NCBI GenBank assembly: GCA_019753105.1
Contig: JAIELJ010000003.1
Location: 62,001-126,000, forward strand
Direction of reading: 5' to 3'
Origin: Hyphomonadaceae bacterium
GTDB lineage: Bacteria; Pseudomonadota; Alphaproteobacteria; Caulobacterales; Aquidulcibacteraceae
DNA length: 64,000 bases
Below, in pieces: positions 24,511 through 32,961 of this stretch; the stretch's first letter is position 1, and every line of letters begins with the position of its first letter. The notes below the pieces were generated by a model. It was given only the letters and a program-made list of their open reading frames with translations, had not been told where the DNA came from and did no database searches. Position numbers and translations under genes: made by a program.

Positions 24511-25509
24511 TCAGTGATCGTGCGAGGCTGAGCCCTTGCCGATTTCGGCTTTCACGAGGAACGCGTTTTCGGAGACGTAGATTTCGCCGGGCGCCAAGCC
24601 CGCCGTGATCTCGACCGTGTCGCGGCCAGCGCGGCCAAGCGTGACGGCGCGCGCTTCGTAGGTGTCTTCTGATACGCGCACGAACACGACAGTGCGCCCT
24701 TCAAGCGTCTGCACCGCGTCGCGCGCCACCGCGATCGGCACTTGCTGTTCGGTCAGCACCACAGAGGCGCGCACGGCCATGCCCGGGCGAAGCGGCGAGC
24801 CTTGCGGAATGGTGAGTGGGGCGCGTGCAAGCAGGGTCTGGCTATGCGCGTCAGCGGTCGGCAGCACGCTGGCGATCCGCGCCTCGATGCGCGTTGCGCC
24901 ATCAAGACCGGTAATCAGCACGCTCTGTCCGGGGGCGACGCGGCCGATGTCGCGCGTGACGACGTTCAATTCCGCTTGCAGACGTGAGAGATCGCCGACC
25001 ACGAAGAGTGGATCTTCACTGGTGACATCGCCAATGTTGGTCTGCCGCTCCAGCACCACACCCGAAATTGGCGTGACAATGGAATAGGTCTGCAAGCTCT
25101 CCGCACTTTCGACCCGCGCGAGCGTCTGGCCGCGCTGCACCATATCGCCGATGTTGTGGGTGACGGCGCGCACAGGTCCAGGGTAGGGCGCATGCACTTC
25201 GGCGCGCGCCGCCGGTTGCAGCATGATGCGTCCGGTCAGGTTGAGCGTTTCCTGAATTGCACCAGGTCCTGCGGTTGAAACGACGATGCCCGAGGCTTCA
25301 GCAGATGCTGCCGGAATGGTGACCCGTTCTGCGCCGCCTTCCTCGCCCTCGGCGTGTTCTTCGCCTTCTGCGTGCTCTTCACCTTCCGCGTGGCCGGCTT
25401 CGGCCGCGACACGCTCGGGCTCGGCTTCGCTGTTCCCACATGCCGAGAGGCCAAGCGCCAGGATGAGCGCGAGGGGAGCGGCGGCTAACTTCATTCTGAA
25501 GGTTGTCAT
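24511..25509 (-). CDS. CzcB-type RND periplasmic adaptor
   Basis: A 332 aa membrane-fusion protein, probably a lipoprotein (LALGLSACGNSEAE, lipobox LSAC). Directly after the anchor is a His/Glu repeat (GEEHAEGEEHAEGEE), a likely low-affinity metal sponge. Barrel-sandwich and beta-barrel regions follow (VHAPYPGPVRAVTHNIGDMVQRGQTLARVES, VTPISGVVLERQTNIGDVT, LRPGMAVRASVVL). It lacks a long helical hairpin, as do some CzcB proteins. Overlaps CzcC by ATGA. Confidence 0.93.
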   Translation of the reverse strand: MTTFRMKLAAAPLALILALGLSACGNSEAEPERVAAEAGHAEGEEHAEGEEHAEGEEGGAERVTIPAASAEASGIVVSTAGPGAIQETLNLTGRIMLQPAARAEVHAPYPGPVRAVTHNIGDMVQRGQTLARVESAESLQTYSIVTPISGVVLERQTNIGDVTSEDPLFVVGDLSRLQAELNVVTRDIGRVAPGQSVLITGLDGATRIEARIASVLPTADAHSQTLLARAPLTIPQGSPLRPGMAVRASVVLTEQQVPIAVARDAVQTLEGRTVVFVRVSEDTYEARAVTLGRAGRDTVEITAGLAPGEIYVSENAFLVKAEIGKGSASHDH

Positions 25510-26825
25510 TGGTGTTGCTCCTCGATGGGCAACGCTTCGCCGAAGCGCGCCGTGAGGCGGTCAAGCGCCGCCTCGTTGGAATGATAAGAACGAAGGGAAT
25601 CGACGCGGTTCTGGCGCGCGTCGGACAAAGCGCGCTGGGCTTCCAGCACGTCGAGATAAGAAAACGCCCCGCGATTATAGCCGTCCTGCGCCAGCGCAAG
25701 CGCCCGCTCGGCTTGCGGGATCACGTCTTCTTCGGTGGACTGAACGGCTGCGGCATCGGAAGCGATCGCACGCTCAAGCGCGGCGTATTCGCGTGCGAGC
25801 GTTCGGCGCGCCGCGTCGAGTTCGAATTCGGCCCGCCGCTGCTCGGCGCGCGCGCGTGCGACCGCGCCCTGATTGCGGTCGAATACGCCAAGCGGGATCG
25901 AGACGCCCGCAACCAGCGCGCCATCGCCGTCACGATCCTCAAAGCGGCGATAGCCAAGACTCAAGGTTGGGTTCTGCCAGGCCAGCGAACGCTCGACGCT
26001 GACCGCCGCGCCGAAGCGATCGCGCTCGGCGGTCAAACGCGCAATGTCTGGCGCTGAATCGTCTATCGGACTGTGCTCGTGGTCGCTGGCGCGTGGTAGG
26101 GTGAAATCGGCGGCGATGAGCGTGAAGCCCTCGTCGCCGCCGATGAAGGATGCGAGCCCGGCGCGCGCCGTTGCGGCTTCCGCTTGCGCGCGCGTCAAGG
26201 CGATGCGCGCTTCCGCCAAACCCGCATCGGCGCGCGCGCCCGCCATCAATGGATCGCGTGCGGCAGCGACCCGGCGCGCGACCGAGCTGCTTAGAGCCTC
26301 GGCCGTCGCCAACCGCTCGCGCGCGATGACGACCAATTCTTCGGCCGCAAGCGCATCATAATAAGCAGATTGCACGTCACGGATGAGGTCGAGGCCACGC
26401 AGGATGTGGTCGAGTTCGGCGCCGTGGAGTTCGCGGTCGGCGAGACGAACCCGGGCGCTACGGCGGCCCCCCAGTTCCACTTCTTGCGAGAGGCTAAAAG
26501 TTGTCTCCGCGCCATCGAAACCGCGCAGATCGTCCCGGCCATTGAAGTTCTCGACTTCGGCGTCGAGTGTCGGATTGGGGCGCACGCGCGCTTGGCGCAG
26601 GCTCCCTTGCGCCGCCTCGACACCCGCATTGGCCGCGCGCAGACCAGGATCTGCATCAACCGCGCGCGCGATAGCATCTTGCAACGTGAGCGGCGCTGCC
26701 TCCTGAGCGAGGGCCGCCGGTGTGATGACCGGCGCCAACGCAAAGAGCGGCGCGACCAGGGAAGCCGACGCGAGATGGCGCAGAATGCGCGCCGAGCGCC
26801 GTAAAGAACGGTGGTTTTCGGGCAT
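25506..26825 (-). CDS. CzcC-like TolC-family outer-membrane channel
   Basis: A 439 aa outer-membrane efflux protein with N-terminal export signal (residues 10-40, ending PAALAQEAAP) and two repeats of the OEP family, each starting with LTLQDAIARAVDADPGL and a QARVRPNPTLDAEVENF / WQNPTLSLGYRRFEDRD pair. It begins the CzcCBA unit. The ATG at 26825 is 53 bp from the upstream small gene. Confidence 0.93.
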   Translation of the reverse strand: MPENHRSLRRSARILRHLASASLVAPLFALAPVITPAALAQEAAPLTLQDAIARAVDADPGLRAANAGVEAAQGSLRQARVRPNPTLDAEVENFNGRDDLRGFDGAETTFSLSQEVELGGRRSARVRLADRELHGAELDHILRGLDLIRDVQSAYYDALAAEELVVIARERLATAEALSSSVARRVAAARDPLMAGARADAGLAEARIALTRAQAEAATARAGLASFIGGDEGFTLIAADFTLPRASDHEHSPIDDSAPDIARLTAERDRFGAAVSVERSLAWQNPTLSLGYRRFEDRDGDGALVAGVSIPLGVFDRNQGAVARARAEQRRAEFELDAARRTLAREYAALERAIASDAAAVQSTEEDVIPQAERALALAQDGYNRGAFSYLDVLEAQRALSDARQNRVDSLRSYHSNEAALDRLTARFGEALPIEEQHQ

Positions 26826-26878
26826 GAAAGATCCGCGATGCGTGAATGATCACGCGCCGCGGAACTGCCCACGGCGCG

Positions 26879-27241
26879 TCAGATGATCGCGGGAGCCTTT
26901 GGTGGCCGGTCGAGACCTTCGGGCGCGCTCAAGGGCGCTGCGTCGACACTAAGCGGCACGCGCACGCGCAATGACGCCTGCTCTACGAAGGCCGTGTTGT
27001 GCATCGCCGGGGCGACGCTGGCCGTGTGCGCCGCACAGCAATGATGCGCCGGCTGGTACGGGGCGTCTGGATATTGGTCTTGGTCAGACGATGTCTGCGT
27101 GAGATCGACGCCGTTCAAAGCATCATACGTGATTGATGCTTGCGCCAAGTCCGCAGCAGCATGAGCGGGTGACGATTCTTCGAACATGACGAAAGCCAAG
27201 AGCGCGATGCAGAGCATCGCGACCCAGCGCCTCCAGTTCAT
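26879..27241 (-). CDS. Small exported Cys/His protein of a metal operon
   Basis: A 120 aa protein starting MNWRRWVAMLCIALLAFVMF, a signal peptide ending near SSPAHAAADL. The mature part contains PYQPAHHCCAAHT, a compact His-His-Cys-Cys-x2-His cluster that could bind metal. No named family is recognised, but small proteins of this type precede czcCBA genes in related bacteria. It ends 53 bp before czcC. A periplasmic metal carrier or sensor is inferred. Confidence 0.7.
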   Translation of the reverse strand: MNWRRWVAMLCIALLAFVMFEESSPAHAAADLAQASITYDALNGVDLTQTSSDQDQYPDAPYQPAHHCCAAHTASVAPAMHNTAFVEQASLRVRVPLSVDAAPLSAPEGLDRPPKAPAII

Positions 27242-27264
27242 GTCACCCGAAGCTTGCACGTACT

Positions 27265-27885
27265 TCATCCCACAGGAATCGCCGCAGATTCGCGGCGCGC
27301 CTGCCTATATACGGCCCACGAACCGCTGACGAACAGTAAACACATGATGGCGCCCACAGCGAAATCAGGCCAGGGCGATCGTGTCGCAGCCGTCGCCGCA
27401 GCTGCGAGTATGACCAAAATGTTGCCGAGGGCGTCGTTTCGCGAGCAGAGCCAAACCGAGCGAAGGTTTGCGTCCCCGTCACGCATTGGAAGCAACATTA
27501 TAACAGCGCCCAGATTCACCGCTAAGGCGAGCGCGCCGATAAATCCCATTGGCGTGGCTTCCGGCGGCGTGGGAGACAACAGCTTTGCAACAGCCATTGC
27601 GATGATGATGGCGCCCATCGCGAGCATAGCGGCGCTCTTCACCATCGCCGCGCGCGTGCGCACGTGCACTGAACGACCGATGGCCCAGAGCGTCACGCCG
27701 TAGGTCGCCGCATCCGCCGCGAAATCGAGCGCGTCGGCCTGCAACGCCAGCGACCCAACAGCGTGTCCGCCAATCGTTTCCACGAAAAACATCGCCGCGT
27801 TAGCTACGAGCACGATCCAAAGGATACGGCGCGCGCGCGTATCGACAGGATCTGGTCCAACCTTTCCGCAACAATCCTCGCTCAT
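27265..27885 (-). CDS. Cation diffusion facilitator family transporter (short form)
   Basis: A 206 aa inner-membrane protein with five or six membrane spans and the CDF metal-site motifs SLALQADALDFAADA (Asp pair in TM2) and WLCSRNDALGNILVILAAA (Asp in TM5). A Cys/His-type N-terminus (SEDCCGKVG) precedes the first span. It ends just after TM6, so the C-terminal cytosolic dimerisation domain of typical CDFs is missing. Probable Zn/Co/Cd exporter. ATGA overlap with the upstream methyltransferase. Confidence 0.88.
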   Translation of the reverse strand: MSEDCCGKVGPDPVDTRARRILWIVLVANAAMFFVETIGGHAVGSLALQADALDFAADAATYGVTLWAIGRSVHVRTRAAMVKSAAMLAMGAIIIAMAVAKLLSPTPPEATPMGFIGALALAVNLGAVIMLLPMRDGDANLRSVWLCSRNDALGNILVILAAAATAATRSPWPDFAVGAIMCLLFVSGSWAVYRQARRESAAIPVG

Positions 27886-28547
27886 GACCGGGCTCCGTTC
27901 GCGCGGTAAAGAGAGATCGATCCCGTAGGCGTTGCGATCACCTCTGCTTCTGACACATCAGCGAAGCCCGCCTCAGCCATGAGGCGCGGCAAAATTCCTT
28001 CGGCGTTCGGCGTTGTGTTGGTCTTGCCGTCGAGCATCTGAACTTGCCCGAAGAGAATCCGCATCAATGGCGTGCGCTGCAAGCCATAATCGGCGATGTG
28101 CGCTTCTCCATCCGGCTGCAGCAGCGCGCGCATCGCTGCGAGCGCGGCGCGCTTTTCATCCATCGGCACTTGGTGGAAGACGAGACTTGACACGACTTTG
28201 GTGACGCCCCGATCGGCGAAGCGGTCAGTCTCTCGCGCAAAGCCTTGCTGAAACTCAATCGCCAACCCCGCGCGTTGCGCTCTTTTGGCAGCGCGCGCTA
28301 GAACCCCTGCGTCGGGGTCCAAACCAATCACCGTCGCATCCGGCGCTGTTTGCTTGATCATCAATGCAAGCGCGCCCGTGCCGCAGCCGACATCCACGAT
28401 GACATCGCGCGCCCTCGGCGATATCTGTCTGAGCAATGCGCCGCGCCAGCGCTGCTCGCGCGTGAGCAGCGCGATCGTGCTATCGTAGAGCGGGGTCAGC
28501 GCCGCGTGTCCAAGCGCGGGAGTAAAGGAGTTTGCGCCACTGCTCAT
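27882..28547 (-). CDS. Class I SAM-dependent methyltransferase
   Basis: A 221 aa protein starting MSSGANSFTPALGHAALTPLYDSTIALLTRE. Motifs: VIVDVGCGTGALALMIKQ (I), VIGLDPDAGVLARAAKRA (II), and a QPDGEAHIADYG strand in the C-terminal half. The N-terminal TPLYD segment resembles methyltransferases with MerR-regulated or arsenite-type neighbours. Substrate unknown. Coupled by 4-bp overlaps on both sides (ICMT-like and CDF genes). Confidence 0.88.
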   Translation of the reverse strand: MSSGANSFTPALGHAALTPLYDSTIALLTREQRWRGALLRQISPRARDVIVDVGCGTGALALMIKQTAPDATVIGLDPDAGVLARAAKRAQRAGLAIEFQQGFARETDRFADRGVTKVVSSLVFHQVPMDEKRAALAAMRALLQPDGEAHIADYGLQRTPLMRILFGQVQMLDGKTNTTPNAEGILPRLMAEAGFADVSEAEVIATPTGSISLYRANGARS

Positions 28548-29188
28548 GAGGCGCTCACGTGGCGCCGGCCAAACCAACGGCCGACTTCAGCGGCGTAACG
28601 CTCATAAGCGTCGCCATGTTTTTCGCGCATCGCTTCTTCTTCGATCCGCACTTGCACGAGCGCCAGCGTCCAGGTCGCGGCGAGGCCTGCGGCGGTCAGA
28701 AGGTGGGGCGACCACAAGAACAGCGCAAACATCGCGCCGATCATGCCAACAAAAATCGGATTGCGGGACCAGCCGAAAAGACCGTGGGCGACAAGGGCTC
28801 CTGGTCCCTCGGCTGGAACGCCAATGCGCCATGAGGCGCCCATCTGCAGCTGCGCGGTGGCGATGATGAGAACCGAACCGGCAAACACGAGGGCCGAAAC
28901 CCATTTTAGCGCCGCCACGTCCGCCCACGCAGGGCGGCCGAGCGCCGCCTCCCAATCGGGCGTTAGCCACGCGGCGAGCGCCGAGGCCAGGGCGAGGGCG
29001 GTCGCCAGCTTCCAGTTGCGTTCAGCGACGCCCTGGATCGCGGCGTGGCGGCCAAAACTGAACGCCTTTACGCCGTGCTTGCGCTCGACGCTGAAAAGGC
29101 GAAGCGCCGAGATGGCGATAATGGCCAAAAGCGCGACCAGGGGGAGCCAGGAAGGGGGCATCAGGACACTCTCGAAATCCAACGCCAC
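28544..29188 (-). CDS. Isoprenylcysteine methyltransferase-like (ICMT) membrane protein
   Basis: A 214 aa membrane protein with about five spans. The C-terminal block GLFGWSRNPIFVGMIG, then RIEEEAMREKHGDAYERYAAEVGRWF is the ICMT/PEMT signature (R-N-P then E-E...Y..Y...RW). In bacteria these enzymes methylate small substrates and several occur in metal-resistance clusters. The GTG at 29188 is used; an ATG at 29161 is an alternative. It is the first gene after the MerR-type operator. Confidence 0.85.
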   Translation of the reverse strand: MALDFESVLMPPSWLPLVALLAIIAISALRLFSVERKHGVKAFSFGRHAAIQGVAERNWKLATALALASALAAWLTPDWEAALGRPAWADVAALKWVSALVFAGSVLIIATAQLQMGASWRIGVPAEGPGALVAHGLFGWSRNPIFVGMIGAMFALFLWSPHLLTAAGLAATWTLALVQVRIEEEAMREKHGDAYERYAAEVGRWFGRRHVSAS

Positions 29189-29197
29189 ACCCTCTAC

Positions 29198-29218
29198 ATC
29201 CTCTAGTCACTAGAGGAT
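29198..29218. promoter_or_regulatory. MerR/CadR-type operator
   Basis: Perfect inverted repeat ATCCTCTAG (29198-29206), spacer TCA, CTAGAGGAT (29210-29218). It matches the CadR/PbrR/ZntR operator form, where the dyad lies between -35 and -10 of a promoter with a long spacer. It sits in the 41 bp between the divergent merR and ICMT-like genes and so could control both directions. Confidence 0.8.
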
Positions 29219-29229
29219 CAAGGGCGAAA

Positions 29230-29706
29230 ATGCTGACTATAGGCGCGGTCTCCAAGCGAACCGGAATCAAGATACCGACCATTCGCTTCTACGAAGCCGA
29301 AGGCCTCATCGACCCGCCACACCGCAGCGACAGCGGACGGCGGCTTTACACTGAGGCCGACGCGCAGCGGCTTTCTTTCATTCGTCATGCACGCGCGCTC
29401 GGGTTTGAGTTAAGCGACATCCGGTCATTGCTTGACCTGTCGGACCATCCAGACCGGCCATGCGGTGAAGCCGACGCGATTGCCCAGCGCCACCTTGAAG
29501 ACGTGGAGGCGCGCATTGCTCAGCTACTGGCGCTGAGACACGAACTTGCGCGCATCGCCACGCCTTGCGACGCCGGCTCGGCCTCCCGATGCCGCGTGAT
29601 CGAAACCTTGGCCGATCATGGCGCTTGCGCTGGAGATCACGCTCCGGCGCGGGGCGGTTCGATCAAGAGAAATGCGCGCCGGCCCCGCGCCGCGTCCAAG
29701 GGATAG
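29230..29706 (+). CDS. MerR-family metal-responsive regulator (CadR/ZntR-like)
   Basis: A 158 aa protein. The N-terminal HTH is complete (LTIGAVSKRTGIKIPTIRFYEAEGL, then RRLYTEADAQRLSFIRHARALGF). A dimerisation helix follows, and a metal loop with Cys78 (RPCGEAD), Cys113, Cys121 and Cys133 plus His residues. The Cys78/Cys113/Cys121 spacing matches Cd/Zn/Pb sensors rather than copper CueR. It is divergent from the resistance operon and overlies its operator. Confidence 0.93.
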   Translation: MLTIGAVSKRTGIKIPTIRFYEAEGLIDPPHRSDSGRRLYTEADAQRLSFIRHARALGFELSDIRSLLDLSDHPDRPCGEADAIAQRHLEDVEARIAQLLALRHELARIATPCDAGSASRCRVIETLADHGACAGDHAPARGGSIKRNARRPRAASKG

Positions 29707-29831
29707 CGCAACTCGGCGCGTATTGAGGTTGATCGGAACTCCGCCTTGGCGGCGCGAAAATGTTGTGCCGTGGTTAATTCGCTGCAACCAGGTGCGCTGC
29801 GTTGACGAATTAAAGACCGCTGACCAGTATT

Positions 29832-30185
29832 ATGGACCTGATGCGTCGGATTTGGCTTTCCTTGCTGACTGCTTTCGCCCTCGCGGCGAGCGGCGTTTCC
29901 GCGTCGGCTGCTGAAGCGTGCCCCATGCAGCAGGCAATGGAAGTCCAAGCCCAGCATGATTGCTGCCCTGATCAAGGCGGCGACAAGAACCAACCCCAGC
30001 AGCAGCACGACATGGACGGCTGCATGATGGGGATGTCGTGCCGCACGGCGCCGGCTGTTGCGCCGACCTTTGCACCCATCGCGCTGCCGAATGCGACCAT
30101 TCGTTTGTCGCAGCCGATCTCAAGTGAGCCTGCCAATCTGAGCGGGCCGCTCCAGCAACTCTTCCGCCCACCACGAACCATCTGA
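29832..30185 (+). CDS. Small exported metal-rich protein upstream of cus genes
   Basis: A 117 aa protein with a signal peptide (IWLSLLTAFALAASGVSASA). The mature part is rich in Cys, His and Met: EACPMQQAMEV, QHDCCPDQGG, QQQHDMDGCMMGMSC. Such a cluster fits a periplasmic Cu(I)/Ag(I) chaperone or sponge. The tail (residues 75-117) is low in ligands. No named family is recognised. It precedes the CusC-like gene by 71 bp on the same strand. Confidence 0.75.
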   Translation: MDLMRRIWLSLLTAFALAASGVSASAAEACPMQQAMEVQAQHDCCPDQGGDKNQPQQQHDMDGCMMGMSCRTAPAVAPTFAPIALPNATIRLSQPISSEPANLSGPLQQLFRPPRTI

Positions 30186-30256
30186 CACCGGAATAAGAGC
30201 GCTCGCGCGCGTGCGCGCCTGCGCTTGGGCATGTCCCATTTTCCTTGGAGTCAGAC

Positions 30257-31489
30257 ATGCACAAAGCATGGCTATTGGCCTGCGCCGTTGGCTTGGCGCC
30301 GGCTGCACACGCACAAGATTTGAGTTTCACCGACGCGCTTGAGCGCGCCGCAACCGATGGGCCGACGATCGTGGCGCGAAGCGCTGCATTGGAAGCAGCG
30401 ACGCGCGGCATCGGCCCCGCCGGCGCATTGCCCGATCCCGAACTGGTGCTGGCGCTCGACAACGTCCCGGTTACCAGAGCTGACCGCTATCGCCTGAACC
30501 GCGATGAGATGACGATGCAGCGCGTCGGCATCATGCAGGAGATGCCGAGCTTCGCCGAACTGGGGGCCCGGCGCGCCATGGCGCGCGCCGAAGCCGAGCG
30601 CGCGGGCGCAGGCCTTGAACTGGGGCGCCTCGAAGCGCGCTTGGGCGCAGCCCAAGCCTGGATCGGGCTCTATTACGCCGAGCGGCGCGTTGCCGTGCTG
30701 GAGCGTTTGACGCAAGACGCCCACGCCTCAGCTGAAGCGGCGCGCGCCCGGCTTGGCGCGGGCGCAGGCAGCGTCGATGAAGCGATTGCCGCTGAAGTGG
30801 AGGCGGCGCGCATTGAAGATCGCGGCGCACAAGCCGCCGCTGAAGTAGCGGCGATGCGCGCCGAATTGAGACGCTGGATCGGGGATGCAGCAGATGAACC
30901 GCTGAGTGATGCGGCGCCTGTATTCCACATCGACGCCGAGATGTTGCGCCATCACCTCCGCCGCCATCCGGCGCTTGCCGCTTACGACGCCGAAGGTGAG
31001 GTGGCGCAAGCTGGCCTGCGCGCGGCGCGCGCCGAACGCTGGCCCGACTGGTCGTGGGAAGTTTCCTACGGGCGGCGTGATCCGGCGCTTGAGGACATGG
31101 CGTCCGTGGAAGTGCGGGTAGGGCTGCCGCTCTTTCAAGCCTGGCGCCAAGGTCCGCTGATCGATGCGCGGCGCGCCGATGTCGCGCGCGTCGGCGCCGA
31201 GCGCGACGCCTCAGTGCGAGAGCACGAAGCCATGCTCGAAGCGGGTCTTGCGCAACACGCGGCGCTCACGGCAAGCGTAATGCGGGCGCGCGATGTTCGT
31301 CTGCCCCTATCGCGTCAGCGCGCCGAAGCCGCATCTGGCTCGTTTGCAGCTGGAAGTTCAAACGCAAGCGCGCTGATCGCGGCGCGCCGCGATGCGCTGG
31401 AAGCGGAGTTGGACTTAATCGCGCTTGAAGAGCGGCTCGCGCTCACCGGCGCTGCACTCACGCTCCAATACGCGGAGGCCGCGCCATGA
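30257..31489 (+). CDS. CusC-like TolC-family outer-membrane channel
   Basis: A 410 aa protein with signal peptide (MHKAWLLACAVGLAPAAHAQ). The OEP pattern is visible (LSFTDALERAATDGPTI, PDPELVLALDNVPV, LPLFQAWRQGPLIDARRADV). GGAG lies six bases before the ATG at 30257, which decides this start over the upstream frame. Its stop overlaps the adaptor start (ATGA). Forms the outer-membrane part of the copper/silver pump. Confidence 0.9.
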   Translation: MHKAWLLACAVGLAPAAHAQDLSFTDALERAATDGPTIVARSAALEAATRGIGPAGALPDPELVLALDNVPVTRADRYRLNRDEMTMQRVGIMQEMPSFAELGARRAMARAEAERAGAGLELGRLEARLGAAQAWIGLYYAERRVAVLERLTQDAHASAEAARARLGAGAGSVDEAIAAEVEAARIEDRGAQAAAEVAAMRAELRRWIGDAADEPLSDAAPVFHIDAEMLRHHLRRHPALAAYDAEGEVAQAGLRAARAERWPDWSWEVSYGRRDPALEDMASVEVRVGLPLFQAWRQGPLIDARRADVARVGAERDASVREHEAMLEAGLAQHAALTASVMRARDVRLPLSRQRAEAASGSFAAGSSNASALIAARRDALEAELDLIALEERLALTGAALTLQYAEAAP

Positions 31490-32961
31490 GCGACACTCAG
31501 CCTATTCGCTTGCGAGGCCTTGCGCCCTTCATCATTGGCGGCGCACTCGTGCTCGCTCTCGTGGGCGCCGGCGGCTATTGGCTGGGCGCGCGCCGCGATG
31601 CGCCGTCCGCTATCAGTGGCGAACGTCAAGTGCTCTATTGGTACGATCCGATGCGGCCGGACGTGCACTTCACCGAGCCGGGCCGCTCGCCATTCATGGC
31701 AATGGATCTGGTCCCGCGTTACGCCGACGAAGGCGAAGCGGCAGCGGGCGTGCGCATCGATCCGGGTGTTGCGCAAAATCTTGGCGTGCGTCTTGCGGCG
31801 GTTGAGCGCTCGAACGTGGCGCGCTCGGTCGTCGCTGCGGGGATCATAAGTTTCAGCGAACGCTCTCTTGCCGTGGTGCAGGCGCGCGCGGGCGGCTTCG
31901 TCGAACGCGCTTATGGGCGCGCTGTCGGCGACGTCGTGCAGGCAGGTGCGCCGATCGTCGATATTCGCGTGCCGGAATGGATGGCGGCGCAGGCGGAGTA
32001 CCTCGCACTGCGCAATGCGGGCGGCGATCTGGCTTCTGCCGCGCGCCGGCGCCTCGCCATGCTCGGCATGCCGGCCTCGCTGCTTGAGCGGGTTGAGCGC
32101 GACGGCGCGCCGCGCCCGGTATTCACTGTGACAGCGCCGGTGACTGGCGCGATCACCGCGCTCGATATCCGCCAAGGCATGAATGTGATGCCGGGCGCGT
32201 CGCTCGCAACCATCAACGGCCTTTCGCCGGTGTGGCTGATTGCGTCGCTGCCGCAATCTGATGCTGGCCTTGCGCGGCCAGGTGCGCGCGTCAGCGCGAC
32301 ATTGCCTGCTTATCCTGGCGAGACGTTTTCGGGCCGCATTGAAAGCGTGCTGCCTTCGGCGAACCCGGCCACGCGCTCGATCGAAGTGCGCATCGCGCTT
32401 GCCAATCCTCAAGGGCGCTTGCGCCCCGGCATGACCGCCGAGGCGCGGCTAGAGGAGAGAGGTGAGTCCGCGCTCGTCATTCCAGCCGAAGCGGTCATTC
32501 GCACGGGTGCGCGTTCGATCGTCATCGTTGTGCAGGAGGATGGCAGCTACGCGCCGGTCGAAGTCGCGCTCGGCCGGAGCCAGGGCGATTCCATCGCTAT
32601 CGCGTCGGGTCTGAGCGAAGGCCAACGCGTTGTCGCTTCAGGCCAGTTCCTGATCGATTCAGAGGCGAACCTCTCCGGCGCTGTGGCGCGGCTCAACGCC
32701 TCGCGCGCTGCGCCAGAGCCTGCCGCCAACGCCGTGCACGAGGCGTTGGGACGCATCACCGCAATCGCAGGCGCCCAGGTGACGATCGCGCATGGACCGG
32801 TCGCCAGTTTGAATTGGCCGGCCATGACCATGCAGTTTCGTTTGGGGCGTGCAGAGATGGCGCGCGGTTTGGCCGTTGGCGATTCCGTTGCGTTCCGCTT
32901 CCACGAAAGCGATGGCGCGCACGTCATCGATGACATGCGCGAGACGGGACGCACGCCATGA
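31486..32961 (+). CDS. CusB-type adaptor with C-terminal CusF domain
   Basis: A 491 aa membrane-fusion protein: TM anchor ([20 protein letters not shown], residues 16-35), an N-terminal YHS-like/HMBD segment ([18 protein letters not shown]...[11 protein letters not shown]), barrel domains ([54 protein letters not shown]) and a C-terminal CusF-like domain (residues 415-491) with [12 protein letters not shown]. Fusing the copper chaperone to the adaptor puts Cu(I)/Ag(I) next to the pump. Coupled by ATGA to CusC and CusA. Confidence 0.94.
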   Translation: MSDTQPIRLRGLAPFIIGGALVLALVGAGGYWLGARRDAPSAISGERQVLYWYDPMRPDVHFTEPGRSPFMAMDLVPRYADEGEAAAGVRIDPGVAQNLGVRLAAVERSNVARSVVAAGIISFSERSLAVVQARAGGFVERAYGRAVGDVVQAGAPIVDIRVPEWMAAQAEYLALRNAGGDLASAARRRLAMLGMPASLLERVERDGAPRPVFTVTAPVTGAITALDIRQGMNVMPGASLATINGLSPVWLIASLPQSDAGLARPGARVSATLPAYPGETFSGRIESVLPSANPATRSIEVRIALANPQGRLRPGMTAEARLEERGESALVIPAEAVIRTGARSIVIVVQEDGSYAPVEVALGRSQGDSIAIASGLSEGQRVVASGQFLIDSEANLSGAVARLNASRAAPEPAANAVHEALGRITAIAGAQVTIAHGPVASLNWPAMTMQFRLGRAEMARGLAVGDSVAFRFHESDGAHVIDDMRETGRTP

